This document shows, one piece after another, positions 33,180 to 44,345 of a stretch of 64,000 nucleotides of DNA. Positions within the stretch are counted from its first letter, which is position 1. Each line of letters begins with the position of its first letter. Source of the DNA: Schistocerca nitens (taxonomy: Eukaryota > Arthropoda > Insecta > Orthoptera > Acrididae); contig NC_064622.1 of assembly GCF_023898315.1 (NCBI RefSeq), positions 352,141,234-352,205,233 on the forward strand, given 5' to 3'. The translations under genes were made by a program, and so were the position numbers. The notes under the pieces are model-generated. The model was given only the letters and a program-made list of their open reading frames with translations, was not told where the DNA came from and ran no database searches.

Positions 33180-33480
33180 GACGTCAGTGACCGTAAGATG
33201 TATGCAGGCTACTGCAGGCCTATAGTGCTCTGTCTGTTTTGTGAAGGAACTTATATACGTCTTGTTTACGTAATAATCTTGGTTTCAGTATGCAGTATCA
33301 TGAAAGTAATCTTCCGTTATCTCAGATATGGGATTTATCGCAGGTGGAACAGAAGCTGTTATCACAGATTGCGTGACAAATCGAAGTAATCACACTTTGC
33401 GGTAATGAGGTGTTGTCAGGATGACACACACTACGTGATTTCGCGACACCTATCCCAGGGTTCGGAATGACTTGCGATAG
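33180..33480 (+). repeat. Unclassified dispersed repeat, copy 1
   Basis: Shares an ordered series of blocks with 62280-62545, including CTTATATACGTCTTGTTTAC against CTTATATGCGACTTGTTTAC and CTGTTATCACAGATTGCGTG against CTGTTATTACAGATTACGCG. The CTTATATA block could be a TATA box and the element could be an LTR, but I cannot show its ends. Confidence 0.5.
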
Positions 33481-33929
33481 CAAAGCACTGGGCCTTACTA
33501 TGAGTCAGCAGCTAAGAGAGGAATGAAAGTCAGAATGTGCACTAAGAGGGCAGCGAAGCAGTTTTCTGAAACTGTCTGTACAAGAGGCTAATACAAACTT
33601 GGAACAATTAGGAAGACAGGCGAAGGCGATTAACAGCAGCACAACCTTCACGCCAGAGCTATAAGCTCTCAGTAACGGAGTAAAAAGGTTTGTTGGTATC
33701 CGTCTCCGCTATTTCCCGTGAGGACGTTGAGATCCATTTGCCTATTTACGAAGATATTGAATGGAAGAAATACAGTTGTTGGGCACGTGTCACGATATGT
33801 GTCGTTATTGAATACTACAGTTGAAGGGATTATAAAAGGAAACAATTGGCATTGATTTAAGATAAAGATACCAAAGTATCAAAATCTTGTGCTGACTTCG
33901 TAGCATCCCCTTGAGACACCTTCATAATC

Positions 33930-34970
33930 AATGTATGACTCTGGACTTCTTATTTGAAATTATGCAGTAGTGTGTATATGCAACTGGTCTGGAATTATGA
34001 ACTCATCTCACTAATCGACGTATAACTGATGTTACTGCATTCCACCTAATTGTAAGTAATAAACCAGCCCAAGCTACATATTACTTTCAATGGAATATGA
34101 GTACCACATAACTAGAATCCAGTATATATGTTAATCATTCTGGATTGTCTCTTGACATTCAAACAACAGTGCATCAAGCTATCTGAGAAACTAGTCTTAA
34201 GAGTAAATCTACTTCGCAAGATTGCCGGAAGCAGCTTGGATGTGGACGCATACTCTACGCATTGTTGCACTCGCAATGGTGTATTGATGGATAATATTGC
34301 GTTTCTGTGTGGGAAAACAGTGGCCATCAGACAGTGATTGATGTGCAGCTTAATGAAGCCGTGAGAGTTACCACTGGTACTGTCAGACGTTCTTCCAATC
34401 AGAGGCTGCCAGTTTTGGCTAATATTGCTCCGCAATATCTAAGAAAGAAAGAAGCCAACATAAACTAGCTCAAAAAGATTACTTCTCATAAGAATTCTCC
34501 ATTATGTGATACCCTTCAAGATCCATCAAAGTTCGTCAAATCACGCAAACCACCCTGGGCTGATTTAGAGGGTAGCAGTTCTCTTGACGTGACCTCCAAA
34601 TGGCGACACCGCTGGAACGAACCTCCACCCAACAACGCTCACATGGTTCAAGACCCAACAAAGCAGGTCCAAGGGTTCGAAGTACCACGCCAAATCTGGT
34701 CAAGGCTGAACCGTATGAGAACTGGCCAAGTAAGATAGGGTTACACCACGAAGAAGTGGGGTTTCTGTCCATCCGCTGACTGCGACTACGGGGCGGAGGA
34801 GCAAACAGTAAATCATATTGTTAATGAGTGCCCACTTCGAGGATTTACTAATAATCTAAGGACTTTACATCAAGTGACTCAAAGTGCTCTTGACGGTTTG
34901 TTACATTTGGACATTTCCATTTGATTGTAAATACGTTGTGTACTTGTAAAACCATACGACAAAATAAATA
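33930..34970 (+). pseudogene. LINE 3' fragment (Jockey-like) with A-rich tail
   Basis: Reads 'LDCLLTFKQQCIKLSEKLVLRVNLLRKIAG', with the usual K-L-R-x-R-V-N-L-I-R-K-L-A-G block. Scattered pieces follow: a W-R-x-x-W region, 'MVQDPTKQ', 'TGQVR' and the zinc-finger-like 'CDYGAEEQTVNHIVNECPL' near 34790-34850. It ends with AATAAATAA at about 34960. Many frameshifts. Confidence 0.65.
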
Positions 34971-35339
34971 ACTCTTTTCTCTCCTTTACGTGCTCCCGAT
35001 TTATTTTGAAAAGTTAGTCTACGCAGTAATACTGCCCCAAGTCTCTGAGAATAACCTTTCAACAACATATCATTTTCACTTCCATGAAGGGTTCTCTTCT
35101 GAGGAGGTGTTATATGACGTCATGAACTCACTTTTTGGTCAACTTAATAAGAAAATCCCCCTGTTGGTATTTTCTGTAATCTTGCCAACGCCTTCGATTG
35201 TGCACATTAGAAAATTTTCTGAGAGAAACTAGAGCGGTGTGGAATTAAAGGCTTTCTCTCCATGAACGGAGCGTAACCTCAACAGCAGAAGACAGAAGGC
35301 CACATTAACAAGTGATACGACAGGAATAAGTGTATACCA

Positions 35340-36080
35340 GGTGTAAGGAACATTAAAAATGGAATCTCGCAACTTTCGGTGCCTTTTTCGCTGTTGCTCT
35401 TGACCTATATAAGTGATTTACTCGGAAGTTGTTTAATTTTTAACATGTTTGGTGATGACACATATTTAGTGAGAAAAGTTTCAACCATAGTCGTAAGAGA
35501 CACACGTAGGAGGATAGTGTAAATGGCTTACAAAACCTTCACAGCAAACAGCTTAATATTTAGTCGTATAAAATCTCACATACTGAAAATGAAAACAAAT
35601 AACACTGTCTGACGGTCATCCAAAATATAACTCGCCGTGACACTCCACGTGTGATAATTCTGGGCGACTGTGTGGATAATAAACTTACGCAGTATCACTA
35701 CATGGATAAGTTAGCCGCAACGCTCAGATCTGCCTGCTTTGTACATCGAAATCTTTCTTGTTCTGTTAATTTATAGATGGCATTGGTCGCATGCTATGGA
35801 CACTTACACTCGATCTTGTCCTTTGACATAAACGCCTGGGGAAATCCAACTGTCCCCACTCAGAAAGAGAAAAAGTCGTTTAATAAGGGTTTTCTGTAAA
35901 GATCGTAACTGGACATCTCTCTGAGGCCACTTCAGGGACTTAATAGGGATTTAGATATTCTCACATTTATTTGACGATAAATTACTTCTAATGATGAATG
36001 TGGTTAGTAACAGGCGTGAATTTACGATGAACTGTGCAATTTACAACCACAATATTTTAAGTAAAAATAATTTCTAAACA
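35340..36080 (+). pseudogene. LINE reverse-transcriptase fragment
   Basis: From about 35390 it reads 'LLLTYISDLLGSCLIFNMFGDDTYLVRKV', where FGDD is a variant of the F-A-D-D catalytic motif. Later come 'ILGDCVDNKLTQYHYMDKLAATLRSACF' and 'ALVACYGHLHSILSFDINAWGNP', the post-catalytic region. It ends with 'LQGLNRDLDILTF'. Stops throughout. Confidence 0.65.
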
Positions 36081-36155
36081 TACTGTGCATCCCAATCTAG
36101 GTATCAGAAAGGAGCTTTTTATCTACGAGGGTTGGAACTTTAATAGTGGCAACTA

Positions 36156-37565
36156 CACTCCTGGAATTGAAAAAAGAACACATTGACACCGGTGTGTCAG
36201 ACCCACCATACTTGCTCCGGACACTGCGAGAGGGCTGTACAAGCAATGATCACACGCACGGCACAGCGGACACACCAGGAACCGCGGTGTTGGCCGTCGA
36301 ATGGCGCTAGCTGCGCAGCATTTGTGCACCGCCGCCGTCAGTGTCAGCCAGTTTGCCGTGGCATACGGAGCTCCAGCGCAGTCTTTAACACTGGTAGCAT
36401 GCCGCGACAGCGTGGACGTGAACCGTATGTGCAGTTGACGGACTTTGAGCGAGGGCGTATAGTGGGCATGCGGGAGGCCGGGTGGACGTACCGCCGAATT
36501 GCTCAACACGTGGGGCGTGAGGTCTCCACAGTACATCGATGTTGTCGCCAGTGGTCGGCGGAAGGTGCACGTGCCCGTCGACCTGGGACCGGACCGCAGC
36601 GACGCACGGATGCACGCCAAGACCGTAGGATCCTACGCAGTGCCGTAGGGGACCGCACCGCCACTTCCCAGCAAATTAGGGACACTGTTGCTCCTGGGGT
36701 ATCGGCGAGGACCATTCGCAACCGTCTCCATGAAGCTGGGCTACGGTCCCGCACACCGTTAGGCCGTCTTCCGCTCACGCCCCAACATCGTGCAGCCCGC
36801 CTCCAGTGGTGTCGCGACAGGCGTGAATGGAGGGACGAATGGAGATGTGTCGTCTTCAGCGATGAGAGTCGCTTCTGCCTTGGTGCCAATGATGGTCGTA
36901 TGCGTGTTTGGCGCCGTGCAGGTAAGCGCCACAATCAGGACTGCATACGACCGAGGCACACAGGGCCAACACCCGGCATCATGGTGTGGGAAGCGATCTC
37001 CTACACTGGCCGTACACCACTGGTGATCGTCGAGGGGACACTGAATAGTGCACGGTACACCCAAACCGTCATCGAACCCATCGTTCTACCATTCCTAGAC
37101 CGGCAAGGGAACTTGCTGTTCCAACAGGACAATGCACGTCCGCATGTATCCCGTGCCACCCAACGTGCTCTAGAAGGTGTAAGTCAACTACCCTGGCCAG
37201 CAAGATCTCCGGATCTGTCCCCCATTGAGCATGTTTGGGACTGGATGAAGCGTCGTCTCACGCGGTCTGCACGTCCAGCACGAACGCTGGTCCAACTGAG
37301 GCGCCAGGTGGAAATGGCATGGCAAGCCGTTCCACAGGACTACATCCAGCATCTCTACGATCGTCTCCATGGGAGAATAGCAGCCTGCATTGCTGCGAAA
37401 GGTGGATATACACTGTACTAGTGCCGACATTGTGCATGCTCTGTTGCCTGTGTTTATGTGCCTGTGGTTCTGTCAGTGTGATCATGTGATGTATCTGACC
37501 CCAGGAAAGTTTCCCCTTCCTGGGACAATGAATTCACGGTGTTCTTATTTCAATTTCCAGGAGTG
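36156..37565 (+). mobile_element. Tc1-like transposon (1410 bp), apparently intact
   Basis: Terminal repeats CACTCCTGGAATTGAAAAAA (36156) and, on the other strand, CACTCCTGGAAATTGAAATA (37565), followed by matching AGAACAC. TA duplication at 36154-36155 and 37566-37567. Encodes one complete transposase. It is inserted in FB-A copy 2, so it is younger than that element. Confidence 0.95.
36399..37421 (+). CDS. Tc1-like transposase, complete, 340 aa
   Basis: Cuts and pastes its own element by DDE chemistry in the nucleus. From the ATG at 36399 (MPRQRGREPYVQLTDFERGR) residues 14-53 form the first helix-turn-helix (WTYRRIAQHVGREVSTVHRC). Residues 60-70 are an R-P-G-T-G-P hinge that resembles the GRPR motif, and 71-120 are a second helix-turn-helix. 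The catalytic domain has VVFSDESRF (D155), FQQDNARPHVS (D244) and PARSPDLSPIEHVWD (E277). I count 32 residues between D244 and E277, fewer than the 34 usual for Tc1. The upstream in-frame extension to 36183 starts with TTG and is unlikely to be used. No stop or frameshift is seen, so it could be active. Confidence 0.93.
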   Translation: MPRQRGREPYVQLTDFERGRIVGMREAGWTYRRIAQHVGREVSTVHRCCRQWSAEGARARRPGTGPQRRTDARQDRRILRSAVGDRTATSQQIRDTVAPGVSARTIRNRLHEAGLRSRTPLGRLPLTPQHRAARLQWCRDRREWRDEWRCVVFSDESRFCLGANDGRMRVWRRAGKRHNQDCIRPRHTGPTPGIMVWEAISYTGRTPLVIVEGTLNSARYTQTVIEPIVLPFLDRQGNLLFQQDNARPHVSRATQRALEGVSQLPWPARSPDLSPIEHVWDWMKRRLTRSARPARTLVQLRRQVEMAWQAVPQDYIQHLYDRLHGRIAACIAAKGGYTLY

Positions 37566-38420
37566 TATTTACAGCTCGTACAAAATAGATACGTGCTTCA
37601 AAGTTTTACTGACCTTCATATTAGCCGCCAGCATTGTACATAACCCGTTGCCAGCGATGTGGAAGTCGTAGGATACTCTTAGCAGTGCCATTTGTGTTGA
37701 CAGTTCGAGCGGAGCGATCTATTGCCCTACGAATTTGTAGCCGTTCTGAAGCGAATGCCGTTAAGTATTTCCTTCAGTTTATAAATCGAGTTGAACTCAC
37801 GAGGGCTTAAGTCAAGGGAGTGCAGTAGGTGGCAGTAGGTGATATAGCACTTAGCAGCCCCATCATTCAAACAAATCAGTAACAGCCTGCACTGTATGTG
37901 CTTGAGCATTGTGCTGCAAAATGATGGTCAGGTCCTGCAGAAAGTGTCACCACTTCTATCTTTATCCTGTTCATTTTTGGAACACAACCTACGACCAGTT
38001 TAGAGACAGAAGTGGTGACACTTTCTGCAGGACCTGAACATCATTTTGCAGCCCAATGCTCAAGCACATACATTGCAGGCTGTTACTGATTTGTTTGAAT
38101 GATGGAGCTGCTAAGTGCTATACCGCCTACTGCACTCCCCTGACTGAAGCCCTCAAAGTTTAACTCGATTTCTAAACTGAAGGAAACACTTCACGGCATT
38201 CGCTTCAGAACTGCTACAAATTCGTCGGGCAATAGACTGCGCCGCTCGAACTGTCAACACAACTGGCGCTGCTAAGAGTATCCTACGACTTCCATTTCGC
38301 TAGCAGCGGGTTATCTACAATGCTGGCGACTAATTTGAAGGTAAGTAAAACTTTGAAACACGTATCTATTTTGTTCGAGCTGTAAATAAATAGTTACCAC
38401 TATTAAAGTTCCAACCTTCG

Positions 38421-39175
38421 TATAATAGGTTCCAATCAGATAGGAAACTGAAAATCTACGTACTTCAAATATAATGTAAAAGAATGCCTCATTAAATACT
38501 CATTCTGCATCACTTAAAACTTCTGGACTATTCGTCCATGATCTATGTCTCCTGGCAGTTGGCCATTTTACCTCCGAAGATATCTCCCTCTGTCGGAAAG
38601 GAAACGTTAGGAGAAAGTTTTATACGTCGACCGCTGCCTACTAGCCCGGAAGATTTATGTGATGCCCAGTACCAGAAGCGAAAGTTTACACTATATATTC
38701 ATTCTACAGTTTGTCAGGGTAGTGTAACTGAAGGATGTAAATACTGCATAATTCTATGTTTGTATCTTTGTACCTATGAAACCGCCGATTGTGATCTCTG
38801 TAAAGGTATATAAATGCTTTGTCTGAAGTTGGAAACGAAAGTAACGGTTGTGTTGTCCAAGACGAGAAGCAATGGCTCTTTTAAAAGTAGCTCTATTCTC
38901 CTAATCCGTGAACTTTCACTTTTTCTTATTTACTGTTGTTTCATCGCCCTCGCCCCATACGGGCAGGGGGTGGACTGTCAGTGGTATAATACTCCTTTCT
39001 TCATCCAACAGCCTTCTTAAAAATATGACACAGATGAAAACATATATGAGGACTGACTTTCGTTTTTAAGTTAAAAATAATAAAGATGGCCAGCTGAAAG
39101 GACGTAAAATACAGTTCAAAAACACAAATGTAACATGGAAATATTCTTCGATGAAAAAACTCTTGAGCCTTGCAC
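38421..39175. other. No recognisable gene
   Basis: Short open frames only. The stretch 38590-38660 looks like part of an interspersed repeat, but I cannot name it. Confidence 0.4.
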
Positions 39176-39177
39176 TT

Positions 39178-40110
39178 TCATTTGAAAAATGAAGGACATG
39201 CATTGGGTGGGAAGTACTGTGGGAGGAGAGAGTATGTTCCATTGGTTTGAGGCGTGTGGGTAAAAATATAAGGGCCAATTAGATAGGAAAAACTATAGAG
39301 ATGATAGGTAGGAGTTGAAGTGCATAGTGGAAGTACAGATGGTGGGAAAGGCAGAGGGTGAGGAGTAGTATTGTATGTGGATAGAACAGTGGTTACAAGA
39401 GGAAAGCGATAGGGATGAATGTACAGGGAAAAACAGAACGGAACCCTGATTTGGTGTGGGGTAGTTGCAGAATAGTTAAAGTAAACAGGAGGGATGAACA
39501 TCGGGGAGGATCTCATTGTCTGAGAAAGGGAGTTGATTGCGTTACGAAGGGATATGGAGCGTGGAAAAGAGGAATTTTTGTAAAGGTGCGGCAGCTTACC
39601 AGGATTGATAACCAGAGGGAACACAATGGGGTTATTAGAATCTAGTTTCCAGATAATGTAGGAGACGCAGAGATGTTGGATGTGGGGTGTCGAGGTTTGG
39701 GAATCTGATGAGGTGATACAGGATCCATGTAGCGAAAGGTAAACAGATACAAAAAGCGATATGGAGTGCATCAAGATCGACGATTTGGATGCACTTAAGA
39801 GAATTTTAGTAGGGTGGAGTTCCACACAACGTTTGCATCGCAGAGGATGGATCAGGTTCTGTAAGTGTGGAGAAGAGGGGAAGGGTGTAAACCGAAAGTT
39901 CTGACTGTTAGTACTTTGAGTAGTTTTAGCCTATTGTGGCCTTCCGTTGGATGGCTAGTAGGTGAATTTTCCATGTTAGTCGCTGGTCAAGGGTTAGTCC
40001 AAGATATTTTACAGTGTCCGTTAACTGGATATGACGTTTGTAAAGGGTGATCTAGAAGCCATGGAGGCAGAGGATGATGGTGGTTCATCCTATAATTATT
40101 GCCTGGGGTT
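39178..40110 (-). pseudogene. LINE 3' fragment, degenerate
   Basis: The minus strand from about 40015 reads 'VKYLGLTLDQRLTWKIHLLAIQRKA', the post-catalytic block of a Jockey/R1-type reverse transcriptase. Next come 'SLKCIQIVDLDALHIAF' and a long open frame to 39178. That frame of 215 codons (Ser-, Pro- and Thr-rich: 'SPNLDTPH', 'PLVINPGKLPHLYKNSSFPRSISLRNAINSL') looks like the LINE C-terminal region kept open by chance rather than a gene. Confidence 0.6.
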
Positions 40111-40543
40111 TGCTGTACTATAAGTGGGATACCGATAATGCAAGATCCACATTGCACTACATACGGGAATAATATTAGATGTGGGTCCAGCTCACGTCGC
40201 ATCCTTGATGTAGTGAATGGGATGGATGAGTATATTGAATGGGTTGGATCCATTGACATGATAATTCCTTGATTACGTTCATAATGGACCCACCCCTGTG
40301 TATGATCTTAGGTGGCGCCCGAAAGGTGGATCGCCTGCAATAAGTTGAAAATTATTGTTTGGAATGGATCTGGCATGTTATAATTCCAGGAACATTATTC
40401 ATGCTGGATCCAGCAAATGGTTTTTTTGTGGGGGAGGGGTGGGGGGTTGAATTCACTCATGCAAACGCGAGGGCAGCAGTTAGGGTGGATCTATCTGGAT
40501 AATAATTCTCAGGTAATATCTAGTATGGATCTGCCCCACTATA

Positions 40544-41621
40544 CGGGGTGAGTCACTAACTATTGCCACCTAGAATAACTCCAAAAGTATGATAGTAGCT
40601 GAAATGTTAGTGGGACAAATGTTGCATGGGACAACGGGGGCCATAATATGACGTTGGTTTTTTGTTGATATGTGGGATCACGTCAGAGATATGAAGGTCA
40701 ACTTTGTTTTTTTAAATGGGATGCTATTGTTTGCTAGTTATTTTCTGATAGTGGCTATCGAGACGACACCAATGATGTGTAACAGTAAAGTCTTTCAAGG
40801 TCAACGATGATCACAAAGGTGGCATGAACATCCATTTACAGAAGGTGTTTGAAGTGATGACCATTGGTATCAGTGGAGTACTGTAATCTTCTTATCATGG
40901 ATTCAGTGGTATTCCTTATTACTTCGGCACTTATCGAAGCACATGATATGACAATTCTCTCTCGTATATCGCGCAAATAGTAAATATTCGCCGAATACGG
41001 CGTATCCATCTAACGTGCCACTGACATGTGTATACACGATGCTGTCCGGCACACTTTTCGCTGATGGCTAGAAATGAGTTGCAGAGACAATTCCCAAATC
41101 GTTGGATTGGACGCGGAGGAGATGTGTTGTGGCCGGGTCGTTCGCCAGACTTAACGCCTCTGGATTTTTTCTTGTGGGGATTCGTAACAGACATTGTTTA
41201 TAAAGACGTTCCCACTACACCTGAAGATATGCGAGAGAGAATTGTCAGAGCATGTGCATCGATAAGTGCTGATGTGATAAGGAATACCACTCAGTCCATG
41301 ATAAGAAGATTGCAGCATTGCATTGATACCAATGGTCATCCCTTCGAACACCCTCTGTAAGTGGACGTTCATGCTACCTTTGTGACCTTAATTGACCATC
41401 AAAGACCTTACTGTTACACATCACTGGATTTGTCTCGATAGCAGCTATCAGAAAATATCAAACCATAGCATCCCATTTAAAAAAAACAGTTGACCTTCGT
41501 ATCTCTGACGTAATAGTATTATGGCCCCCATTGTCCTATCCTATTTTTCTCACACAAACTTTTCAATTCCTCTCATAGTTTCGGAGTTATTCTTCGTGGC
41601 AATAGTTAGTGACTCACCCTG
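40544..41621. mobile_element. Palindromic transposon derivative (FB-B)
   Basis: Ends GGGGTGAGTCACTAACTATT (from 40545) and, on the other strand, AGGGTGAGTCACTAACTATT (to 41620), flanked by TA (40542-40543, 41622-41623). Left arm about 40544-40970 and right arm about 41229-41621 are inverted copies. They reach into the transposase coding region: TCTTATCATGGATTCAGTGG at 40891 is the inverted, slightly changed copy of CCACTCAGTCCATGATAAGA at 41288. As in FB-A, the element has two 3' ends and no 5' end. Confidence 0.85.
41028..41360 (+). pseudogene. Transposase C-terminal fragment in FB-B
   Basis: After a short non-homologous start, it reads 'ARNELQRQFPNRWIGRGGDVLWPGRSPDLTPLDFFLWGFVTDIVY', the third catalytic Asp block of the long-spacer (DD41D-like) mariner relatives. 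The C-terminus 'TPEDMRERIVRACASISADVIRN' runs to the stop at 41358-41360. It is related to, but distinct from, the transposase at 55937-56962. The N-terminal and first catalytic parts are missing. Confidence 0.8.
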
Positions 41622-42984
41622 TATATGTAATGTGCACATGCATGACAATTTACTTACAGGACATCCAGAGACACTAATTATTAGCGCACGATGTACAAGA
41701 GATTAGTGCTGGAAGCTCCCGGTGGCGTCGGCGGCAGAAAGGGGGGGGGGGGGGAGGGGGAGGTTTCCTGTGTCATCGTACCAGGGGTTGTCATTCCTTA
41801 AAAATATGTGTGATTTCTGCAGACCTTAAACAGTATATCACTGTCATCCCGACACTGACCAAAGCAAAGTATTTCCTGCAAATGGATTTCTTCGTGCTCC
41901 AACAGCGAGAGGATAGAACATTCCTAGTGAAGCAGAACCACCGCCTACCGAAGTGTCCAGCTGCAGACTGGAAACAGAATGTCATTGTCAACTAAACACC
42001 GACCAAAGCAGAGCACCTGCAGTGCATGGAGCTCTTTTGAACCATCAGCGACAGGATAGAACAGGCCTGGAAAGCCAGCATTCCCACCTACGGGGGAAGG
42101 AGAGACAGGAAAGGGAAGAGGTAGGAGGGGAGTAAGACTAGTTCTAAGAAGCTCAGTGTGATTCCACACGTGAAGATGACAACTCTTGCACTGTCCTAGT
42201 GGAAGGTTTTCTTTTTTTGATAGTTGTGTGATATTATTACAGTGTTTCATCTTCCTGTAGAACCAAGACCAGGATGCATTCGCGGCTTAATACAGTCGAT
42301 GCTACTGTGTTATTTTTAATCGTTGATCGCTTATAAGAGGTTTAGATCCCTCTCTGCCTAAGACACACCGGTACCTCACACAAGAAAAACACGTCTATCC
42401 ATCCTGGAATCAACACTCATTACTGGTTATCATGATGTTGTTTGTTCCTATCAACATTACTTTATTGGTCAAGTCTTCTACTCACCATAGTATGTGAAAC
42501 TTCCTTGCTGAATGTATGTTTAAGGACTGTTGGATGGTGTTAAGTGCAAGACCCAATTTTGTACTGTTTCCATCACAGTATTCGTTTTAAAAGCGTAACA
42601 CTACACCCGTTACACAATGTGAGGTGAGAACTGTCGGTACAATATTTACTGTAGCAAGCATAAGAATCACACACCTGGAGAATACACGATGGTGGTACTT
42701 CATGGATCAAATGAGAATTCGTTTTTTATATTTGTTTATTTATTTTTGTTAATTAAATGAGCCGATATAACAACCGTTGAGCTGCTAACAACAGCAACAC
42801 TTGACTCAGACATGCAGTGTGTTACGCCATGAGAACCAAGTGATCAGTGTATAATTCCTTCACTGTCTATTCATCCACCAATTGTACAGCAGGAATCTCA
42901 TCCGTAAACGGAAAATGAGAACACAGACATAAACACATACACACAGAAAGCTATTACTTAATACTGTGGAGTATCTGAAACACT
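41622..42984. other. No recognisable gene; G-run at 41741-41761
   Basis: A nearly pure G tract (one A) at 41741-41761 and short open frames. I see no domain or repeat end. Confidence 0.45.
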
Positions 42985-44345
42985 AGAGAGCCTTCAGACA
43001 AGTCACACTACTACCCAAGACAGGAAATAGGAGTAATCTGCTGAATTATAGACCCACATCACTAACGTAGATTTGCAGTAGGAGTTCTGAACATAAAGAA
43101 TGAGCGAACACTATGAATCACTTCGAAGGAAATGATTTATTGACAGATAGCCAACAAGAATTCAGAAAATATCGTTTTTATGAAACGTAACTATCTCTTT
43201 ATTCTCAGTAAGTAATGAATGCTGTCGACAGGGGTTGTCAAATTCATTCCAAATTATGAGATTTCCAGAATGCTTTTCGTACAGATTCTTCTAATTAAAT
43301 TTCGCGACTAAGGAGCATCGTCTCAGTTGTGTGACTAGATTCGCGATTTCCTGTCAGAAAGGTCACAGTGAGTAGTAATTGACGGAAAGTCATCGAGGGT
43401 AACAAAAGTAGTATCTGACATCTCCCAAGGAAGTGTTATAGGCCCTCTTTTGTTCTTGATGTCCAGAAACGATTTAGAAGATAATATGGGCTGCCTCTTA
43501 CATTGTCTGCAGATGATGCTATCATTTACCGCCATGCAAAGTCATCAGTAGATCAAAATCAATTGCAAAATGATTTAGTCAAAATACCTGTATAGAGCAA
43601 AAATTGGCAAGTCACTCTTAATCATGAAAAGTGTGAAGTCATAAACATGAGCACTAATAGGAGTCTGTTAAATTTCGGTTACACTGAAAGTTACTTAAAT
43701 CTAAAGGCTGTAAATTCAACTAAACACTTAGGTATTAGAGTTACAAACAAATTGGATCCATCACATAGATAATGTTGTGAGGGAAGCAAACTAAAGTCGG
43801 CGATTTATTGGGAGACCACTTAGAAAATGCAACATATCTGCTACAGAGTCTGCCTACACTACGTTTGCCCCCCTCCCCCCCCCCCCACGCGCCCCCATTC
43901 CCCCTTCTCTGGAGTATTGCAGTGCAGTGTGGGAACCACATCAAATAGAACCGACGAATGATATCGAAAAAGTTCAGCGACGTGCAGGTCGTTTTTTACT
44001 GTCGTGAAATAGGGAAGAGAGTGCCACAGATATGATACACGAGTTGGGGTGGCAATCATTGAAACAAAGGCGTGTTTCGTTAAGGCAGGGCCTTTTCTTG
44101 ACATTTCAATCACCAACTTTCTCCTCACAGTGTGAAAGTAATTTTTTGGCTCCCACTACATAAGGAAAAATGATAATCATTCTAAAATAAGAGGTGTCAG
44201 AGCCCTTACGGAAGGTTAGTTGTTCGTTTTTCCCGCGAAATGTTCGAGATTGGAACGATAGAGAAGTAGCTTGAAGGCAGTTCGTTGAACCCTCTACTAG
44301 GCACTTAATTTTCAATTGCATAGTAGTGATGTAGATGTAGATAAC
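42985..44345 (+). pseudogene. LINE reverse transcriptase (CR1/Jockey-like), degenerate
   Basis: Reads 'LLPKTGNRSNLLNYRPTSLT', then 'HFEGNDLLTDSQQEFRKY' and 'ISQGSVIGPLLFLMSRNDLED' at about 43420-43480. The catalytic 'LSADDAIIYRHAKSS' follows at 43503, then 'TLNHEKCEVINMST', 'NSTKHLGIRVTNKLD' and 'EYCSAVWEPHQIEPTNDIEKVQRRAG'. A C-rich run (43868-43887) interrupts the frame. The end GATGTAGATGTAGAT (about 44327-44342) is the short-repeat tail typical of such LINEs. The frame is broken many times. Confidence 0.75.

Larger units (their letters stand above)
36126..38420. mobile_element. Palindromic mariner derivative (FB-A copy 2), split by a Tc1 insertion
   Basis: Ends: CGAGGGTTGGAACTTTAATA at 36126 and, on the other strand, CGAAGGTTGGAACTTTAATA at 38420, flanked by TA (36124-36125, 38421-38422). 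Without the Tc1 at 36156-37565 the element is about 880 bp: left arm 36126-36155 plus 37566-37958, a spacer of about 45 bp, and right arm about 38002-38420. The arms carry the same mariner 3' coding end, facing outwards. The right arm reads 'LSPREFNSISKLKETLHGIRFRT' on the plus strand and the left arm gives the same on the minus strand. Same family as 24588-25571. Confidence 0.85.

Noticed and set aside
36153-36934. Minus-strand open frames over the Tc1 transposase
   Set aside because: Antisense shadows of the intact transposase gene.
39178-39825. Minus-strand open frame of 215 codons as a host gene
   Set aside because: It follows directly on a LINE 'KYLGLTLDQRLTW' block and has the feel of a LINE C-terminal end; no start context or splice signals.
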